Of a stretch of DNA of 64,000 bases, positions 36,487 to 45,561 are shown piece by piece. Positions within the stretch are counted from its first letter, which is position 1. Every line of letters starts with the position of its first letter. Origin of the DNA: Methanobrevibacter millerae (GTDB lineage: Archaea; Methanobacteriota; Methanobacteria; Methanobacteriales; Methanobacteriaceae). The stretch lies in contig NZ_FMXB01000009.1 in assembly GCF_900103415.1 (NCBI RefSeq), positions 1 to 64,000 of the forward strand. Direction: 5' to 3'. A program made the position numbers and the translations under genes. Under the pieces are notes generated by a model that was given only the letters and a program-made list of their open reading frames with translations, ran no database searches and had not been told where the DNA came from.

Positions 36487-36496
36487 TATATAAAGT
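36487..36496 (-). promoter_or_regulatory. TATA box of the DUF2264 pair
   Basis: The minus strand reads ctttatataac. About 25 nt downstream lies the ATG at 36463, implying a leaderless or very short-leader message and supporting the later start codon. Confidence 0.4.
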
Positions 36497-36520
36497 TATG
36501 ATTATGCGTTGTGTGATAAA

Positions 36521-36551
36521 AATTGTCCTGAGTCCTAAGAATTGTCCTCAC
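36521..36551. repeat. Direct repeat in a divergent promoter region
   Basis: The string AATTGTCCT occurs at 36521-36529 and again at 36540-36548, 19 bp apart (roughly two helical turns). Its position between the divergent DUF2264 and small-gene units could make it a regulator binding site. Short and possibly chance. Confidence 0.25.
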
Positions 36552-36644
36552 TGATACATCATATTTAAATTAATACCCTTTAATTTGATTAGTGAACTTT
36601 AATAAAAAGAATTGAGAGTAATAATATATAAGGAGGAAATAACC

Positions 36645-37056
36645 ATGCCATTTGATTTTGATAAAGAGATTGGACAATATATGGATGCGGAAATAGATTC
36701 CTGGTTCGACCAAGAATACCTGCAAACAATAGCAGAAGAGATAACAACATTAGTTGATTATGTTCCAAAAGATATTGAAAAAAAATTACCAGACTACGAA
36801 AAAAAGAAGAAAATTCATAGCTCAATACCAGAACTTTTTAGACAGTGACTACTATCAATTAACGCAAATAGCTGATCAGATGGCCGGAGGAAGAACATGG
36901 GGCGAACACGTTGGGATTTATGATGATTTCTTCAGAAAACACCCGGAATACTCCAAATTAATTAAAGATGAAGAAGCTTACAGAAAATGGAGACTGGAAA
37001 TTCCATTCTATTACACTGACAGCTATTACGAAAAAAGATTCCCCACCGAAGAATAG
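36645..37056 (+). pseudogene. Small gene of unknown function interrupted by a one-base frameshift
   Basis: A strong AGGAGG site (36631-36636) precedes the ATG at 36645. The first frame reads MPFDFDKEIGQYMDAEIDS... and stops at about 36848. The neighbouring frame continues as DSDYYQLTQIADQMAGGRTWG... to 37056 with the same charged, helical style. Removing one T from the T5 run at about 36835-36839 would join SIPEL to LDSDYY and give one protein of about 136 residues. So this is a mutated gene, a sequencing error, or a frameshift-expressed gene. I do not recognise the family; the protein is soluble, acidic and rich in aromatic residues. Confidence 0.6.
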
Positions 37057-37169
37057 TTGACTTGATAATTAACCTCCAATCAAAAGTTTACTACACAAAA
37101 TAACATTTCTTCCAAAAGTTAAATAGAATGTTAAACAAAATATTAATCATTACTGAGAGGTTTAATTTT

Positions 37170-38420
37170 ATGTCAAGTACAATGTCTGAAAAAATATTAG
37201 CTAGAGCATCGGGTAACGATAAGGTTGAAGCCGGTGACATCATTATTGCAAATATCGATGTTGCAATGACCCACGATTTAACCGGACCTCTTGCGGTCGA
37301 GTCTTTTGAAAAGATTGGGGCAGACAAAGTCTGGGATTCATCAAAAATCGTGATACCCTTTGATCATCAGGTGCCGGCCGATTCCATTGATTCAGCTAAT
37401 AATCATATCATAATGAGAAAATTTGTCCAAAAACAGGGCATTGAGAATTTTTACGATGTTAATGTAGGCGTGTGCCATCAGATACTTCCGGAACTGGGAC
37501 ATGTCGTTCCGGGCGAAGTCATTGTGGGAGCCGATTCACATACATGTACCCATGGTGCATTAGGTGCCTTTTCAACGGGCATAGGTTCAACGGACATGGC
37601 AATGGTTTTTGCTGAAGGAAATCTATGGTTCAAGGTTCCCGAAACCAACCGATTTGAAATTACCGGAGAGCTGAGGGATAACGTTTATGCAAAGGACGTC
37701 ATTTTACATATCATTGGTCAGATGGGCGCCGACGGCTCAACCTATAAGGCATGTGAGTTTGCAGGTGAAAGTGTTTCAAGGATGAGCGTTTCAGACAGAA
37801 TGGTGCTGTGCAACATGGCCATTGAAATGGGCGGAAAGACCGGTTTGGTAGAGCCTGATAAAAAAACGATAGAATACGTTGAAAAACGCTCCAAAAAGCC
37901 ATACAAAATATTCAAAACAGATTTGGATGCCGATTCATTAAACATAATTGACATTGATGTCAGCGATTTGGAGCCTCAGGTGGCCTGTCCGAATAACGTT
38001 GACAACGTAAAAGCCGTAAGCGAAGTTGACCAGGAAATAGACCAGGTATTTTTAGGATCCTGCACAAACGGAAGAATCAGTGACTTAAGGGATGCCGCAA
38101 AAATACTTAAAGGAAAGGAAATTGCCAAAGGAACCAGAATGCTTGTAATACCTGCATCAAGGGAAGTCTATTCAAAGGCTCTTGATGAGGGACTGATAAA
38201 GATATTTGTTGATGCCGGAGCTCTGGTTAGCGCACCTTGCTGCGGACCGTGCCTTGGAGGACATACCGGAATTATCGGACCTGGTGAAGTTAGTTTATCA
38301 ACTTCCAATAGAAACTTTAAGGGAAGGCAGGGCTCACCGGACGGTAAAGTCTATTTATCTTCAGCTGCAGTGGCTGCCGCTTCTGCTCTTGAAGGAAGAA
38401 TTGTTGCACCGGAGGAATGA
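37170..38420 (+). CDS. leuC: 3-isopropylmalate dehydratase large subunit
   Basis: The large subunit of the iron-sulfur isomerase that interconverts 2- and 3-isopropylmalate in leucine synthesis. The 416 residues include the aconitase-family segments [16 protein letters not shown], the three [4Fe-4S] ligands in GSCTNGR and CCGPCLGGH, and the final [11 protein letters not shown] use the ATG at 37170 (MSSTMSEK) because GAGAGG lies upstream; an in-frame ATG at 37128 has no support. Methanogens have a homologue for homoaconitate in coenzyme B synthesis; the paired small subunit argues for the isopropylmalate enzyme. The operon continues with leuD and leuB. Confidence 0.88.
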   Translation: MSSTMSEKILARASGNDKVEAGDIIIANIDVAMTHDLTGPLAVESFEKIGADKVWDSSKIVIPFDHQVPADSIDSANNHIIMRKFVQKQGIENFYDVNVGVCHQILPELGHVVPGEVIVGADSHTCTHGALGAFSTGIGSTDMAMVFAEGNLWFKVPETNRFEITGELRDNVYAKDVILHIIGQMGADGSTYKACEFAGESVSRMSVSDRMVLCNMAIEMGGKTGLVEPDKKTIEYVEKRSKKPYKIFKTDLDADSLNIIDIDVSDLEPQVACPNNVDNVKAVSEVDQEIDQVFLGSCTNGRISDLRDAAKILKGKEIAKGTRMLVIPASREVYSKALDEGLIKIFVDAGALVSAPCCGPCLGGHTGIIGPGEVSLSTSNRNFKGRQGSPDGKVYLSSAAVAAASALEGRIVAPEE

Positions 38421-38422
38421 AT

Positions 38423-38905
38423 ATGAAAGGAACTGCATGGAAATTTGGAAACGACATTGATACGGACATTATACTTCCGGGAAGATACCTGATTTATACT
38501 GATGAAGAAAGACTGTCCCAGCACTGCATGGAAGGATTGGATGATAAGTTTAGCGAAAAATGCAAAAAGGGAGATTTTATTGTAGCCGGAACGAATTTCG
38601 GCTGCGGCTCATCAAGGGAGCATGCCCCTATCGCTATCAAAGGTGCCGGCGTAGCCTGCGTAATAGCTGAATCATTTGCAAGGATATTTTACAGAAACGC
38701 AACAAATGTGGGAGTTCCGCTTCTTGAAGCTCCGGGAATCAGCGATTTGGTTGATGACGGAGACGAAATCGAAGTTGACATGGACAATGGAACCATAACC
38801 TCCGCAAATGGTGAAAAAATCACTTTTAAAAAATTACCTCCATTTATGTTGGAAATACTTGAAAAGGGTGGATTAATTGAATACCTCAAAAACAAAAGAG
38901 AATAA
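38423..38905 (+). CDS. leuD: 3-isopropylmalate dehydratase small subunit
   Basis: The swivel subunit that supplies substrate-binding residues to LeuC. The 160-residue protein begins [20 protein letters not shown] and contains [14 protein letters not shown], the family hallmark. The specificity loop reads YLIY, like the isopropylmalate type; methanogen homoaconitase small subunits are reported to have an arginine there (YLRT-like). That is the main reason to call leu rather than hac genes. The ATG at 38423 sits six bases after GGAGGA; the ATG at 38417 touches that site. The gene overlaps leuB. Confidence 0.87.
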   Translation: MKGTAWKFGNDIDTDIILPGRYLIYTDEERLSQHCMEGLDDKFSEKCKKGDFIVAGTNFGCGSSREHAPIAIKGAGVACVIAESFARIFYRNATNVGVPLLEAPGISDLVDDGDEIEVDMDNGTITSANGEKITFKKLPPFMLEILEKGGLIEYLKNKRE

Positions 38906-39887
38906 ATATAATATTGCCGTTATTCCAGGTGATGGAATAGGCCGTGAAGTAATGGAAGCTACAATTTCCGTTTTGGATGCTTTAAACCTTGATTTTGACT
39001 ATGTTTACGGTGAGGCCGGTGACGAGTGCCTGGAAAAAACAGGGACTGCGCTTCCCGAAGAAACGATAGAAATCGTCAGGGCTGCCGATGCGTGCCTCTT
39101 TGGAGCTGCCGGAGAGACCGCCGCAGACGTTATTGTCAAGTTAAGGCAGGAAATGAAAATGTTTGCCAATTTAAGGCCGGTCAAGGCATATCCAAATACG
39201 AATTCAATACGTGACGACATTGACTTCATGATTGTCCGTGAAAACACCGAAGGGCTCTATATTGCAGACCAGGAAAAGCTGACTGACGAGGGAGCCGTTG
39301 CAAAGCGAATAATCACCCGCGAAGCTGAAAGCAGGATTATCGATTATGCCTTTAAATATGCTGAGGAAAACGGCAAGTCCAAGGTTACGGGAGTTCACAA
39401 AGCAAACGTTTTAAAGAAAAGCGACGGCCTGTTCAGGGAAATCTTTTATGAAGTCGGCCAAAATTATCCGGACATCGAAAAGGAAGATTTCTATGTTGAC
39501 GCCACCGCAATGTATCTCATTACACAGCCTCAGAACTTTGAAGTAATCGTTACAACCAACTTATTTGGCGATATTCTCTCAGATGAAGGAGCAGGTCTTG
39601 TAGGAGGACTTGGATTAATACCTTCAGCAAATATCGGAAATGACGGAGCGCTGTTCGAGCCGGTTCACGGTTCAGCTCCGGACATTGCAGGAAAAGGAAT
39701 TGCAAATCCTATAGCCATGATGCTTTCTGCTGTGATGATGCTTAGGTATTTGGGTGAAGTCGACGCCGCAGACAAAGTGGATAATGCTATTTTAAAGCTG
39801 TTGACTGATGCAAAGGTATTAACCGGAGATCTGGGCGGTAAAGCCACCACAAAAGAAGTGACAGAAGAAATTATCAGTTTATTATAG
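38877..39887 (+). CDS. leuB: 3-isopropylmalate dehydrogenase
   Basis: A 336-residue beta-decarboxylating dehydrogenase that oxidises 3-isopropylmalate. It shows IAVIPGDGIGREVM, FANLRPVKAYPN, the RENTEGLY substrate loop, the catalytic K in VTGVHKANVLK, and the metal-binding aspartates in FYVDATAMYL and NLFGDILSDEGAGLVGGLG. It begins at TTG (38877), overlapping leuD by 29 nt, with GGGTGG just upstream; no ATG lies before the conserved core. The methanogen homoisocitrate dehydrogenase AksF is a close relative, so the substrate rests partly on operon context. Confidence 0.85.
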   Translation: MNTSKTKENKYNIAVIPGDGIGREVMEATISVLDALNLDFDYVYGEAGDECLEKTGTALPEETIEIVRAADACLFGAAGETAADVIVKLRQEMKMFANLRPVKAYPNTNSIRDDIDFMIVRENTEGLYIADQEKLTDEGAVAKRIITREAESRIIDYAFKYAEENGKSKVTGVHKANVLKKSDGLFREIFYEVGQNYPDIEKEDFYVDATAMYLITQPQNFEVIVTTNLFGDILSDEGAGLVGGLGLIPSANIGNDGALFEPVHGSAPDIAGKGIANPIAMMLSAVMMLRYLGEVDAADKVDNAILKLLTDAKVLTGDLGGKATTKEVTEEIISLL

Positions 39888-39895
39888 TGATTGAC

Positions 39896-42229
39896 ATGGT
39901 TAAAGAATCTGAACTGAAAGAAGGAATTAGTGCGATTATCCCAACGTATAAAGGAGAGAAGTTTATTTCAAAGTTATTGGATTCTTTAGTAAATCAAAGC
40001 ATTGATTTTAATCTTTTTGAAGCCATATTCATCGTTAACGGAGAGCTTGACTCAACACCCGATATCATCAGGCAATACCAGAAAGACTATCCCGACGTTA
40101 ACATAATATTAACGGAAAGTGAAAAGGGAGCCTCCAACGCCAGAAACAAGGGAATAGAAATGGCTTCAAGAGAATATACAATTTTCATTGACGATGACGA
40201 TTTCATAAGCCACAATTATCTTGAAGAGCTTTACAGGTACGTTAAGCCAAACAGGGTTGTTGTCGGGTCATTTTACGATATCGATGAGGACACCGGCGAA
40301 CTCAGAGACTCCTACATGACGCCGGAGTTAATTAACAATTCAGGAATCATCGAAAATCCCTACGATACGATAAAGGATGCTATCGTCATTACCCAGAACA
40401 AGGTACTACCTACCGTTAACGTTAAGGAATCATCATTCAATCCGGAACTTAAAAACGGTGTGGACATATCTTATTATGCCAATTTATACCCAGTTAACGA
40501 CTTTGAGTTTTATGTGGTCGACAAAGACCTTAATGCCAACTACTACAGGCTGTGGAGACAGGGATCAATTTCTAGACAGGACATGTCCTATGATTTCAAT
40601 ATTACAGACCGCCTGAAGGTAATCAACGACATTAATGAAGGCCTTAAAAAAGCAAGAACGCCGGAAATGAAAAGCTTCATCGGAAGCCTTACCGGCGGCC
40701 AGATTGTAAAGATTAACAAGTATATTGAAAAGCATCCTGAAGAGTATGAGAATGTTTTAAAAGACATTATGGACTATGATTTTGATTTCTTCCCATATAA
40801 ATACCTGAATGAAGACATTTCTAAATTGAATAACGAATCAAGGGAATTGATTATATCATATGCATTTTCCCCGACAAATACGACTACAAGCAACGTTGTA
40901 GCCCGAAGGATCATGTCTGAAAAGAAAAACGTTGATGTAATTTGCGCAAATCTCGATGATATGGCAAAGGATTTTACACTTGAAACGTATGTCCATGAAT
41001 TTGTTGTTGAAAAACATGTTATCGAATCGAATTTTTCAACGGACTGGGACAATATTTTAAATTTTTCAAACGAAGGAATGAAGGTTCTTGGCAAATACGA
41101 TAAAATATACAGCAGAGCCAATTTCGTTCATTCACACTTTTTAGCCCTTGAATACAAATTAAAAAACCCAGATACATATTGGAGAGCCGAATTTTCAGAT
41201 CCATTAATTTATACATTTGATGAGAGACATTTAAGCCCTAAATTAACGGATGAGGATTATATCAATAGAATGAATGAGATTTTAAGTGAAAAAAATCTGG
41301 AATTGATTAACGCTGATGACGACATTAACTGTGTCTGCGAGTATTTGACCTTTGTTTTTGCAAACGAGATAATATTTACCAATGAAAGTCAAAAAGAAGT
41401 GATGACGGATACGTTGAGATTTGATATTGAAGACATCATCAATGAAAAATCAGTCATCTCATCACATCCTATTTTAGACCTGAAATACTACTATGTTAAA
41501 AAAAGCGATTATGAATTAGACAATAGCTACATTAATTTCGCCTATTTCGGAGTAATATTTTCAAACAGGTCATTTGAAGACTTCATTAATGCGTTTGACA
41601 ATTTATCCGATGAGTACAAGGATAAGGTAAGGCTGCACATATTCAGCCCAAACAGAACGCTCTTTGAACAGCTCTTAACAAAGGAACTTCTGGAAAGGAC
41701 AGTATTCAATGCAAACGTTGACTATCTGGAATTTTTAAACCTTACAACCAAATTTGACGTTTTGATTGTTGAAGACAGCTACACAAAAGGCCATTTCATT
41801 AAAAACCCTTATCTTCCATCAAAGCTTTCAGACTATAAGGGTTCCAACTCAGCAATCTGGGCTATTTGCGAAAAAGGCAGTGAAATGAGCAAGCTGGATT
41901 TTGAATACAAGAGCCATTTAAACGATTATGATGAAAACATCAATGTCTTAAATCGTATAATATCCGACAGGACAAATGCCGGCATTGAAGGGGTAAAAAT
42001 CGATAAGGACGAATATGCAAGGCAGAGAACAAATCAATTGACTCAAAAGATATGTGAATTAATTGAGGTCTGCGAGTCCGAATTCAAAAAGGATGCTGCC
42101 TACGAAGCTCAAATTAATGAATTGACTCAAAGAATTCAAAATCTGGAAAAGGAAAATTCAGAAATTCTCAATTCCAACAGCTGGAAGATGACGCATAATT
42201 TAAGAAAACTTGGAAAAAAATTTAAATAA
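39896..42229 (+). CDS. Two-domain glycosyltransferase (GT2 plus GT-B-like)
   Basis: A protein of about 777 residues. Residues 1-260 are a GT-A domain (ISAIIPTYKGEKFI, FIVNGELDSTPD, GASNARNKGIEMA and the metal motif FIDDDDF). The middle and C-terminal parts resemble a degenerate GT-B transferase (VDVICANLDDMAKDF, INFAYFGVIFSNRSFED, VRLHIFSPNR). The end is a coiled coil followed by NSNSWKMTHNLRKLGKKFK, the S-W-K tail seen in cluster proteins. The ATG at 39896 follows GTGATT; a GTG at 39887 overlapping the leuB stop is possible. It is odd that it is attached to a leucine operon, far from the other glycosyltransferases. Confidence 0.8.
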   Translation: MVKESELKEGISAIIPTYKGEKFISKLLDSLVNQSIDFNLFEAIFIVNGELDSTPDIIRQYQKDYPDVNIILTESEKGASNARNKGIEMASREYTIFIDDDDFISHNYLEELYRYVKPNRVVVGSFYDIDEDTGELRDSYMTPELINNSGIIENPYDTIKDAIVITQNKVLPTVNVKESSFNPELKNGVDISYYANLYPVNDFEFYVVDKDLNANYYRLWRQGSISRQDMSYDFNITDRLKVINDINEGLKKARTPEMKSFIGSLTGGQIVKINKYIEKHPEEYENVLKDIMDYDFDFFPYKYLNEDISKLNNESRELIISYAFSPTNTTTSNVVARRIMSEKKNVDVICANLDDMAKDFTLETYVHEFVVEKHVIESNFSTDWDNILNFSNEGMKVLGKYDKIYSRANFVHSHFLALEYKLKNPDTYWRAEFSDPLIYTFDERHLSPKLTDEDYINRMNEILSEKNLELINADDDINCVCEYLTFVFANEIIFTNESQKEVMTDTLRFDIEDIINEKSVISSHPILDLKYYYVKKSDYELDNSYINFAYFGVIFSNRSFEDFINAFDNLSDEYKDKVRLHIFSPNRTLFEQLLTKELLERTVFNANVDYLEFLNLTTKFDVLIVEDSYTKGHFIKNPYLPSKLSDYKGSNSAIWAICEKGSEMSKLDFEYKSHLNDYDENINVLNRIISDRTNAGIEGVKIDKDEYARQRTNQLTQKICELIEVCESEFKKDAAYEAQINELTQRIQNLEKENSEILNSNSWKMTHNLRKLGKKFK

Positions 42230-42272
42230 CTTAAAAATGTTATATTAATTATAATTTAAGGAGATTTTTATT

Positions 42273-42371
42273 ATGAGAAAACTTAACAGAATGCAAATGA
42301 TTTCCCTATTCATTATACTTATTATGGTATTAAGTGGGGTTGCAGGATTCTTGCTTATTGTATTAGGATAA
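42273..42371 (+). CDS. 32-residue single-span membrane peptide
   Basis: A short ORF with a good AAGGAGA site eight bases upstream of its ATG. The product starts MRKLNRMQM (basic) and continues with about 23 hydrophobic residues (ISLFIILIMVLSGVAGFLLIV), an ideal single membrane span with N-terminus inside. It ends 23 nt before ribH and likely shares its transcript. Function unknown; small membrane peptides of this kind occur in membrane complexes such as translocons. Ribosome binding site and clean topology argue that it is real. Confidence 0.6.
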   Translation: MRKLNRMQMISLFIILIMVLSGVAGFLLIVLG

Positions 42372-42394
42372 TTTTATGAATGGAGGATTAAAAT

Positions 42395-42811
42395 ATGGTA
42401 AAATATGAAATTGCTGCAGTAGTTGCAGAATTTAACTATGATATTACACAAATGATGTTGGAATTAGCTACAGCTGAAGCTAAAAATAGAGACTGTGAAA
42501 TTACAAAGGTAGTAGCAGTTCCTGGCGTATTCGATATGCCTCTTGTCATTAAAAAGTTATTGCAAAAAGGCGAATATGACGCTATTATCACCTTAGGTGC
42601 CGTTATCGAAGGTGCTACCGACCACGACCAAATCGTTGCACAGCATGCGTCACGTAAAATAGCTGATTTAGCACTCGAATATGATACTCCGGTAGCCTTA
42701 GGTATTACTGGTCCGGGCATGACAAGATTGGATGCTCACAGACGTGTCAAAAACGCAAAAAGCGCTGTTGAAGCCGCCATCAAAATGTGTGACAGATTAA
42801 AAGAAATTTAA
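42395..42811 (+). CDS. ribH: 6,7-dimethyl-8-ribityllumazine synthase
   Basis: It condenses 3,4-dihydroxybutanone 4-phosphate with the ribityl-amino-uracil to form the riboflavin precursor lumazine; riboflavin and F420/FAD chemistry are central in methanogens. The 138-residue protein has AEFNYDITQMM, VPGVFDMPLVIKKL, TLGAVIEGATDHDQIV (active-site His) and a late GITGPGMTRLDAHRR. The length fits the archaeal family. GGAGGA lies eight bases before the ATG. The marker-11 gene follows 9 nt later. Confidence 0.95.
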   Translation: MVKYEIAAVVAEFNYDITQMMLELATAEAKNRDCEITKVVAVPGVFDMPLVIKKLLQKGEYDAIITLGAVIEGATDHDQIVAQHASRKIADLALEYDTPVALGITGPGMTRLDAHRRVKNAKSAVEAAIKMCDRLKEI

Positions 42812-42820
42812 GTTGATTTT

Positions 42821-43759
42821 ATGCAGATTCTTAAACCTGAAGAGTTAAAGGAAAAGTTTTCAGATCCGTGGGTTGCACCGTATGAAAAGGTATTGACAAT
42901 GGTGGACGGCGACAAGGTCGAAATCGTCGAATATCACCCTTGCATTTCCGGATCACACTGGTTAATGCACCAATACAAGAACAATTCAGAATTGATTGAT
43001 GACGCTTACCGTGACGGCAACAAGCATGTTTATTCATGCCACATCGGCTCTGCTCCTCTTGATTTGCAAGCAAGTTTCAATGCTGCCGGAATCGATGAAA
43101 TTCAGGTTGTCGGCGATGAAGTCAAAGTTACCCATGCAGGCCTTGCAGGCGCCGGTGTCGGAGCAGGAATGTGCAGGGGAATGGGTAAAGGCGTGAAATA
43201 CATTGAACTTATAAAGTCCGGCGGAGGCTCAAAGGAAGGAAGGGCAACCGTAGTAACGCCAAAACTTGAGAAAGTTGTCATTGGCGTTGATGATACAGAC
43301 GTTAAGGACGCAGGTGCAACATGGACAATGGCCCATAATTTAGGTGTTGAACTGGCCAGTGAAGGCTATGAATACCTTGACCACATTATTGTCCAGTTAT
43401 ATCCACACAACCCACATAAAACCCAGAATTGTGTTTCCATCGCTTTAACATTCGCCGTTGAAAGCGAAAAGAAGGAAGCATTAATCAACAGAGTCATTGA
43501 AATTTTAAAAAGAGACACCTTATCCGATAAGACTGCAATAGCCGTTCTTGAAGGTCTTGAAATTCCTGAAAAATTGCGTGAATATGCAATGGCTACAAAA
43601 ACAGGAATGATGGATGTTGAAACTGCAGAGGCAACTGCCCGTGAATTGGACATTGACCTGATTGCGGTTACAGGCGAGCAAGGTAAGGTCGGCGCTCTTG
43701 CAGCTTTAGGTCTTTACAATGATGTTGAAGAAGCTGTAAAAGCCTATGGCGAGAAATAA
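42821..43759 (+). CDS. Methanogenesis marker protein 11 family
   Basis: A 312-residue protein that I recognise as methanogenesis marker 11, a family restricted to methanogens and of unknown biochemical role. It contains the acidic loop VVIGVDDTDVKDAGATW, similar to the I-G-x-D-D-T-D nucleotide-binding loop of TiaS (tRNA-Ile agmatinylcytidine synthase), plus YHPCISGSHWLMHQY, GLAGAGVGAGMCRGM, and HNPHKTQNCVSIALTF. It is soluble. It follows ribH closely and ends at a hairpin terminator. The family name is from memory; the TiaS-like loop is visible. Confidence 0.75.
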   Translation: MQILKPEELKEKFSDPWVAPYEKVLTMVDGDKVEIVEYHPCISGSHWLMHQYKNNSELIDDAYRDGNKHVYSCHIGSAPLDLQASFNAAGIDEIQVVGDEVKVTHAGLAGAGVGAGMCRGMGKGVKYIELIKSGGGSKEGRATVVTPKLEKVVIGVDDTDVKDAGATWTMAHNLGVELASEGYEYLDHIIVQLYPHNPHKTQNCVSIALTFAVESEKKEALINRVIEILKRDTLSDKTAIAVLEGLEIPEKLREYAMATKTGMMDVETAEATARELDIDLIAVTGEQGKVGALAALGLYNDVEEAVKAYGEK

Positions 43760-43761
43760 GG

Positions 43762-43790
43762 GATAAATTCTCTTATTTATCTATTTTTTA
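43762..43790 (+). terminator. Terminator after the marker-11 gene
   Basis: GATAAAT (43762-43768) pairs with ATTTATC (43775-43781) around a 6-nt loop and is followed by a T-run (TATTTTTTAA). An alternative stem AAATAAG/CTTATTT overlaps it. It also lies at the end of the convergent minus-strand gene. Confidence 0.55.
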
Positions 43791-45500
43791 ATATATCTCA
43801 TTGAAATTTATATTAACGAAGTAATCAGTGTCAAACTGCTTTATGGAAGATGAGTTTAAGTTATTGAATCTAAACTGGATTAGATGATTCCCGTATGTAA
43901 AATTCTGATTTTCAATTGTCGTGTTATTTAAAGTAATGCTTCCAACATAAGTGCCGTCACATACAACGGAATAGCTTTGATTTTCCAAAAAGATTCCATA
44001 TGAGCTTGTAATTGTGGAGTTATCGACAATTATTTCATATCCCCATGAACCGCCTTTCGATGAGGAAATGATGTACTTTTCAATGGCTGAAACGTTGCCG
44101 CTAGCTATATTATGGTAAACAGCTGAGCCTTCAAAGATACCGATGAGCCTACTGTTCTGAATGATGAGACCGTCATCCACATCAAAGTGATTTTTGACCT
44201 CAATTGGAAGTCTTAATATATCTCTCTCGAAATCTCTTGTGCTGTTTATGAGATAGCTTTCACCATTTACAACAATCGTGTCATTTACTTTAATGCCAAG
44301 CGTCATCATTGCATCTGCTGGCATCCTTATTACATTAGATTCATTTTCAATTGCGGTGTCCACAGTGTATGGTCCTCTCACGGAAATTGTGTCATCACTG
44401 CTGTTGTCAGTGAAAATAATCAGGTTTCTTGAATTCGGCTCGATTGAAATGACACCGTTTTGAAAGCTTGCAGCACCCAAAAATGTTGAAATCATCAGAA
44501 TAAGAATAAGAAGTGAAATGATTAAAGGAAAGTGAATCTTAACGAAAGATTTAATTAAATTACCGCGGGGAGTCTTCCTATACATTATTATGGACTGAAC
44601 AATGACCTTGATTATATAGTAAACTGCAATTATCAGTCCAACAACAGTTGCTATGACTCCGACGGCCAATGGAATGAACTTTACGAAAAATATTGTAAAG
44701 AGTCCAAGCATGACCAGAGACAGACCCACAATTGACATACGGATATAATAACCGATATCGTCAATCATCGTTACCCTTCCGTACTTGTTGGCACGGTTCA
44801 TGATAGTTCTAACCACTTCATTAGCCATTAAGTGCAAATCCTCCAAAGGAGACATGTCATGTTCGATTGCACCGATGTCGACTTCCATTATGGAAATTCC
44901 CAATACATCAGCGTCAATAACGATTCCTACGTCAACACCATAATCCTTTTCAAAATTGATTTTCTTTAAAACATCTTTTCTGGCAGCAAATTGACCGCTT
45001 AATGGCTGTTCAAAAGAGATTTCCGGGAAAAAGAAGTTCAATAGCGGTTTTGCGGTAAGTTCTGTTACACGGCCGCTTTCACGTGCAAACTTGGTTTTGG
45101 TAATTTCAGCTTTTCCAAGCAAAATAGGCTTGATCATTGCCTCGACTTTCTTTGAAGTCAAATTATGAATATCCGCATCGATAAAGGCGATAATATCACA
45201 TTCGGCATTCTTATAACCGGTATAAAGAGCTTCACCCTTACCCTTATTAACCTCATGTGTAATGACAGTAGCTCCTGCATTCTTGGCTTCTTCGGCCGTA
45301 TTATCTGTCGATCCGTCATTAACTACAATGACCTCATCGACACAAGAAACATTTTTAATTACTTCTACAACCTTAGCTACTGTATTTTCTTCATTAAAAG
45401 CCGGTATAATAACAGAAACCTTTTGATATTTAGGCTTTGATGTTTTTACACTAGCTAACAGAAATGCAAGGATAACAAATAACCAAGACAAATATTTCAC
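43788..45500 (-). CDS. Membrane GT2 glycosyltransferase with predicted extracellular C-terminal domain
   Basis: A 570-residue protein. One N-terminal membrane helix is followed by a cytoplasmic GT-A domain (VSVIIPAFNEENTV, VIVVNDGSTDNTA, FIDADIHNL, LSGQFAARKDVL), then three membrane segments and a C-terminal region of about 200 residues. The positive-inside pattern places that region outside, and it is rich in N-x-S/T sequons. Part of it (RMPADAMMTLGIKVNDTIVV and LRLPIEVKNHFDVDDGLII) looks like two copies of a cradle-loop or AbrB-like beta element. The GT part resembles glucosyl-3-phosphoglycerate synthase or dolichol-phosphate sugar synthases. It precedes no other gene on its strand. Confidence 0.78.
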   Translation of the reverse strand: MKYLSWLFVILAFLLASVKTSKPKYQKVSVIIPAFNEENTVAKVVEVIKNVSCVDEVIVVNDGSTDNTAEEAKNAGATVITHEVNKGKGEALYTGYKNAECDIIAFIDADIHNLTSKKVEAMIKPILLGKAEITKTKFARESGRVTELTAKPLLNFFFPEISFEQPLSGQFAARKDVLKKINFEKDYGVDVGIVIDADVLGISIMEVDIGAIEHDMSPLEDLHLMANEVVRTIMNRANKYGRVTMIDDIGYYIRMSIVGLSLVMLGLFTIFFVKFIPLAVGVIATVVGLIIAVYYIIKVIVQSIIMYRKTPRGNLIKSFVKIHFPLIISLLILILMISTFLGAASFQNGVISIEPNSRNLIIFTDNSSDDTISVRGPYTVDTAIENESNVIRMPADAMMTLGIKVNDTIVVNGESYLINSTRDFERDILRLPIEVKNHFDVDDGLIIQNSRLIGIFEGSAVYHNIASGNVSAIEKYIISSSKGGSWGYEIIVDNSTITSSYGIFLENQSYSVVCDGTYVGSITLNNTTIENQNFTYGNHLIQFRFNNLNSSSIKQFDTDYFVNINFNEIY

Positions 45501-45561
45501 CTGAAATAAATTTAATTCATTTATAAGTATATTTTTTTAACAGTATAAATGTTATTAATAT

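Noticed and set aside
37170-39887. Homoaconitase and homoisocitrate dehydrogenase (coenzyme B pathway) instead of leucine enzymes
   Set aside because: The small subunit has YLIY rather than an arginine in the specificity loop, and the three genes form a normal leuCDB order. Not fully excluded.
41019-41216. Minus-strand and other antisense short ORFs within the glycosyltransferase and adhesin genes
   Set aside because: They are antisense shadows of well-supported genes, without ribosome binding sites or recognisable products.
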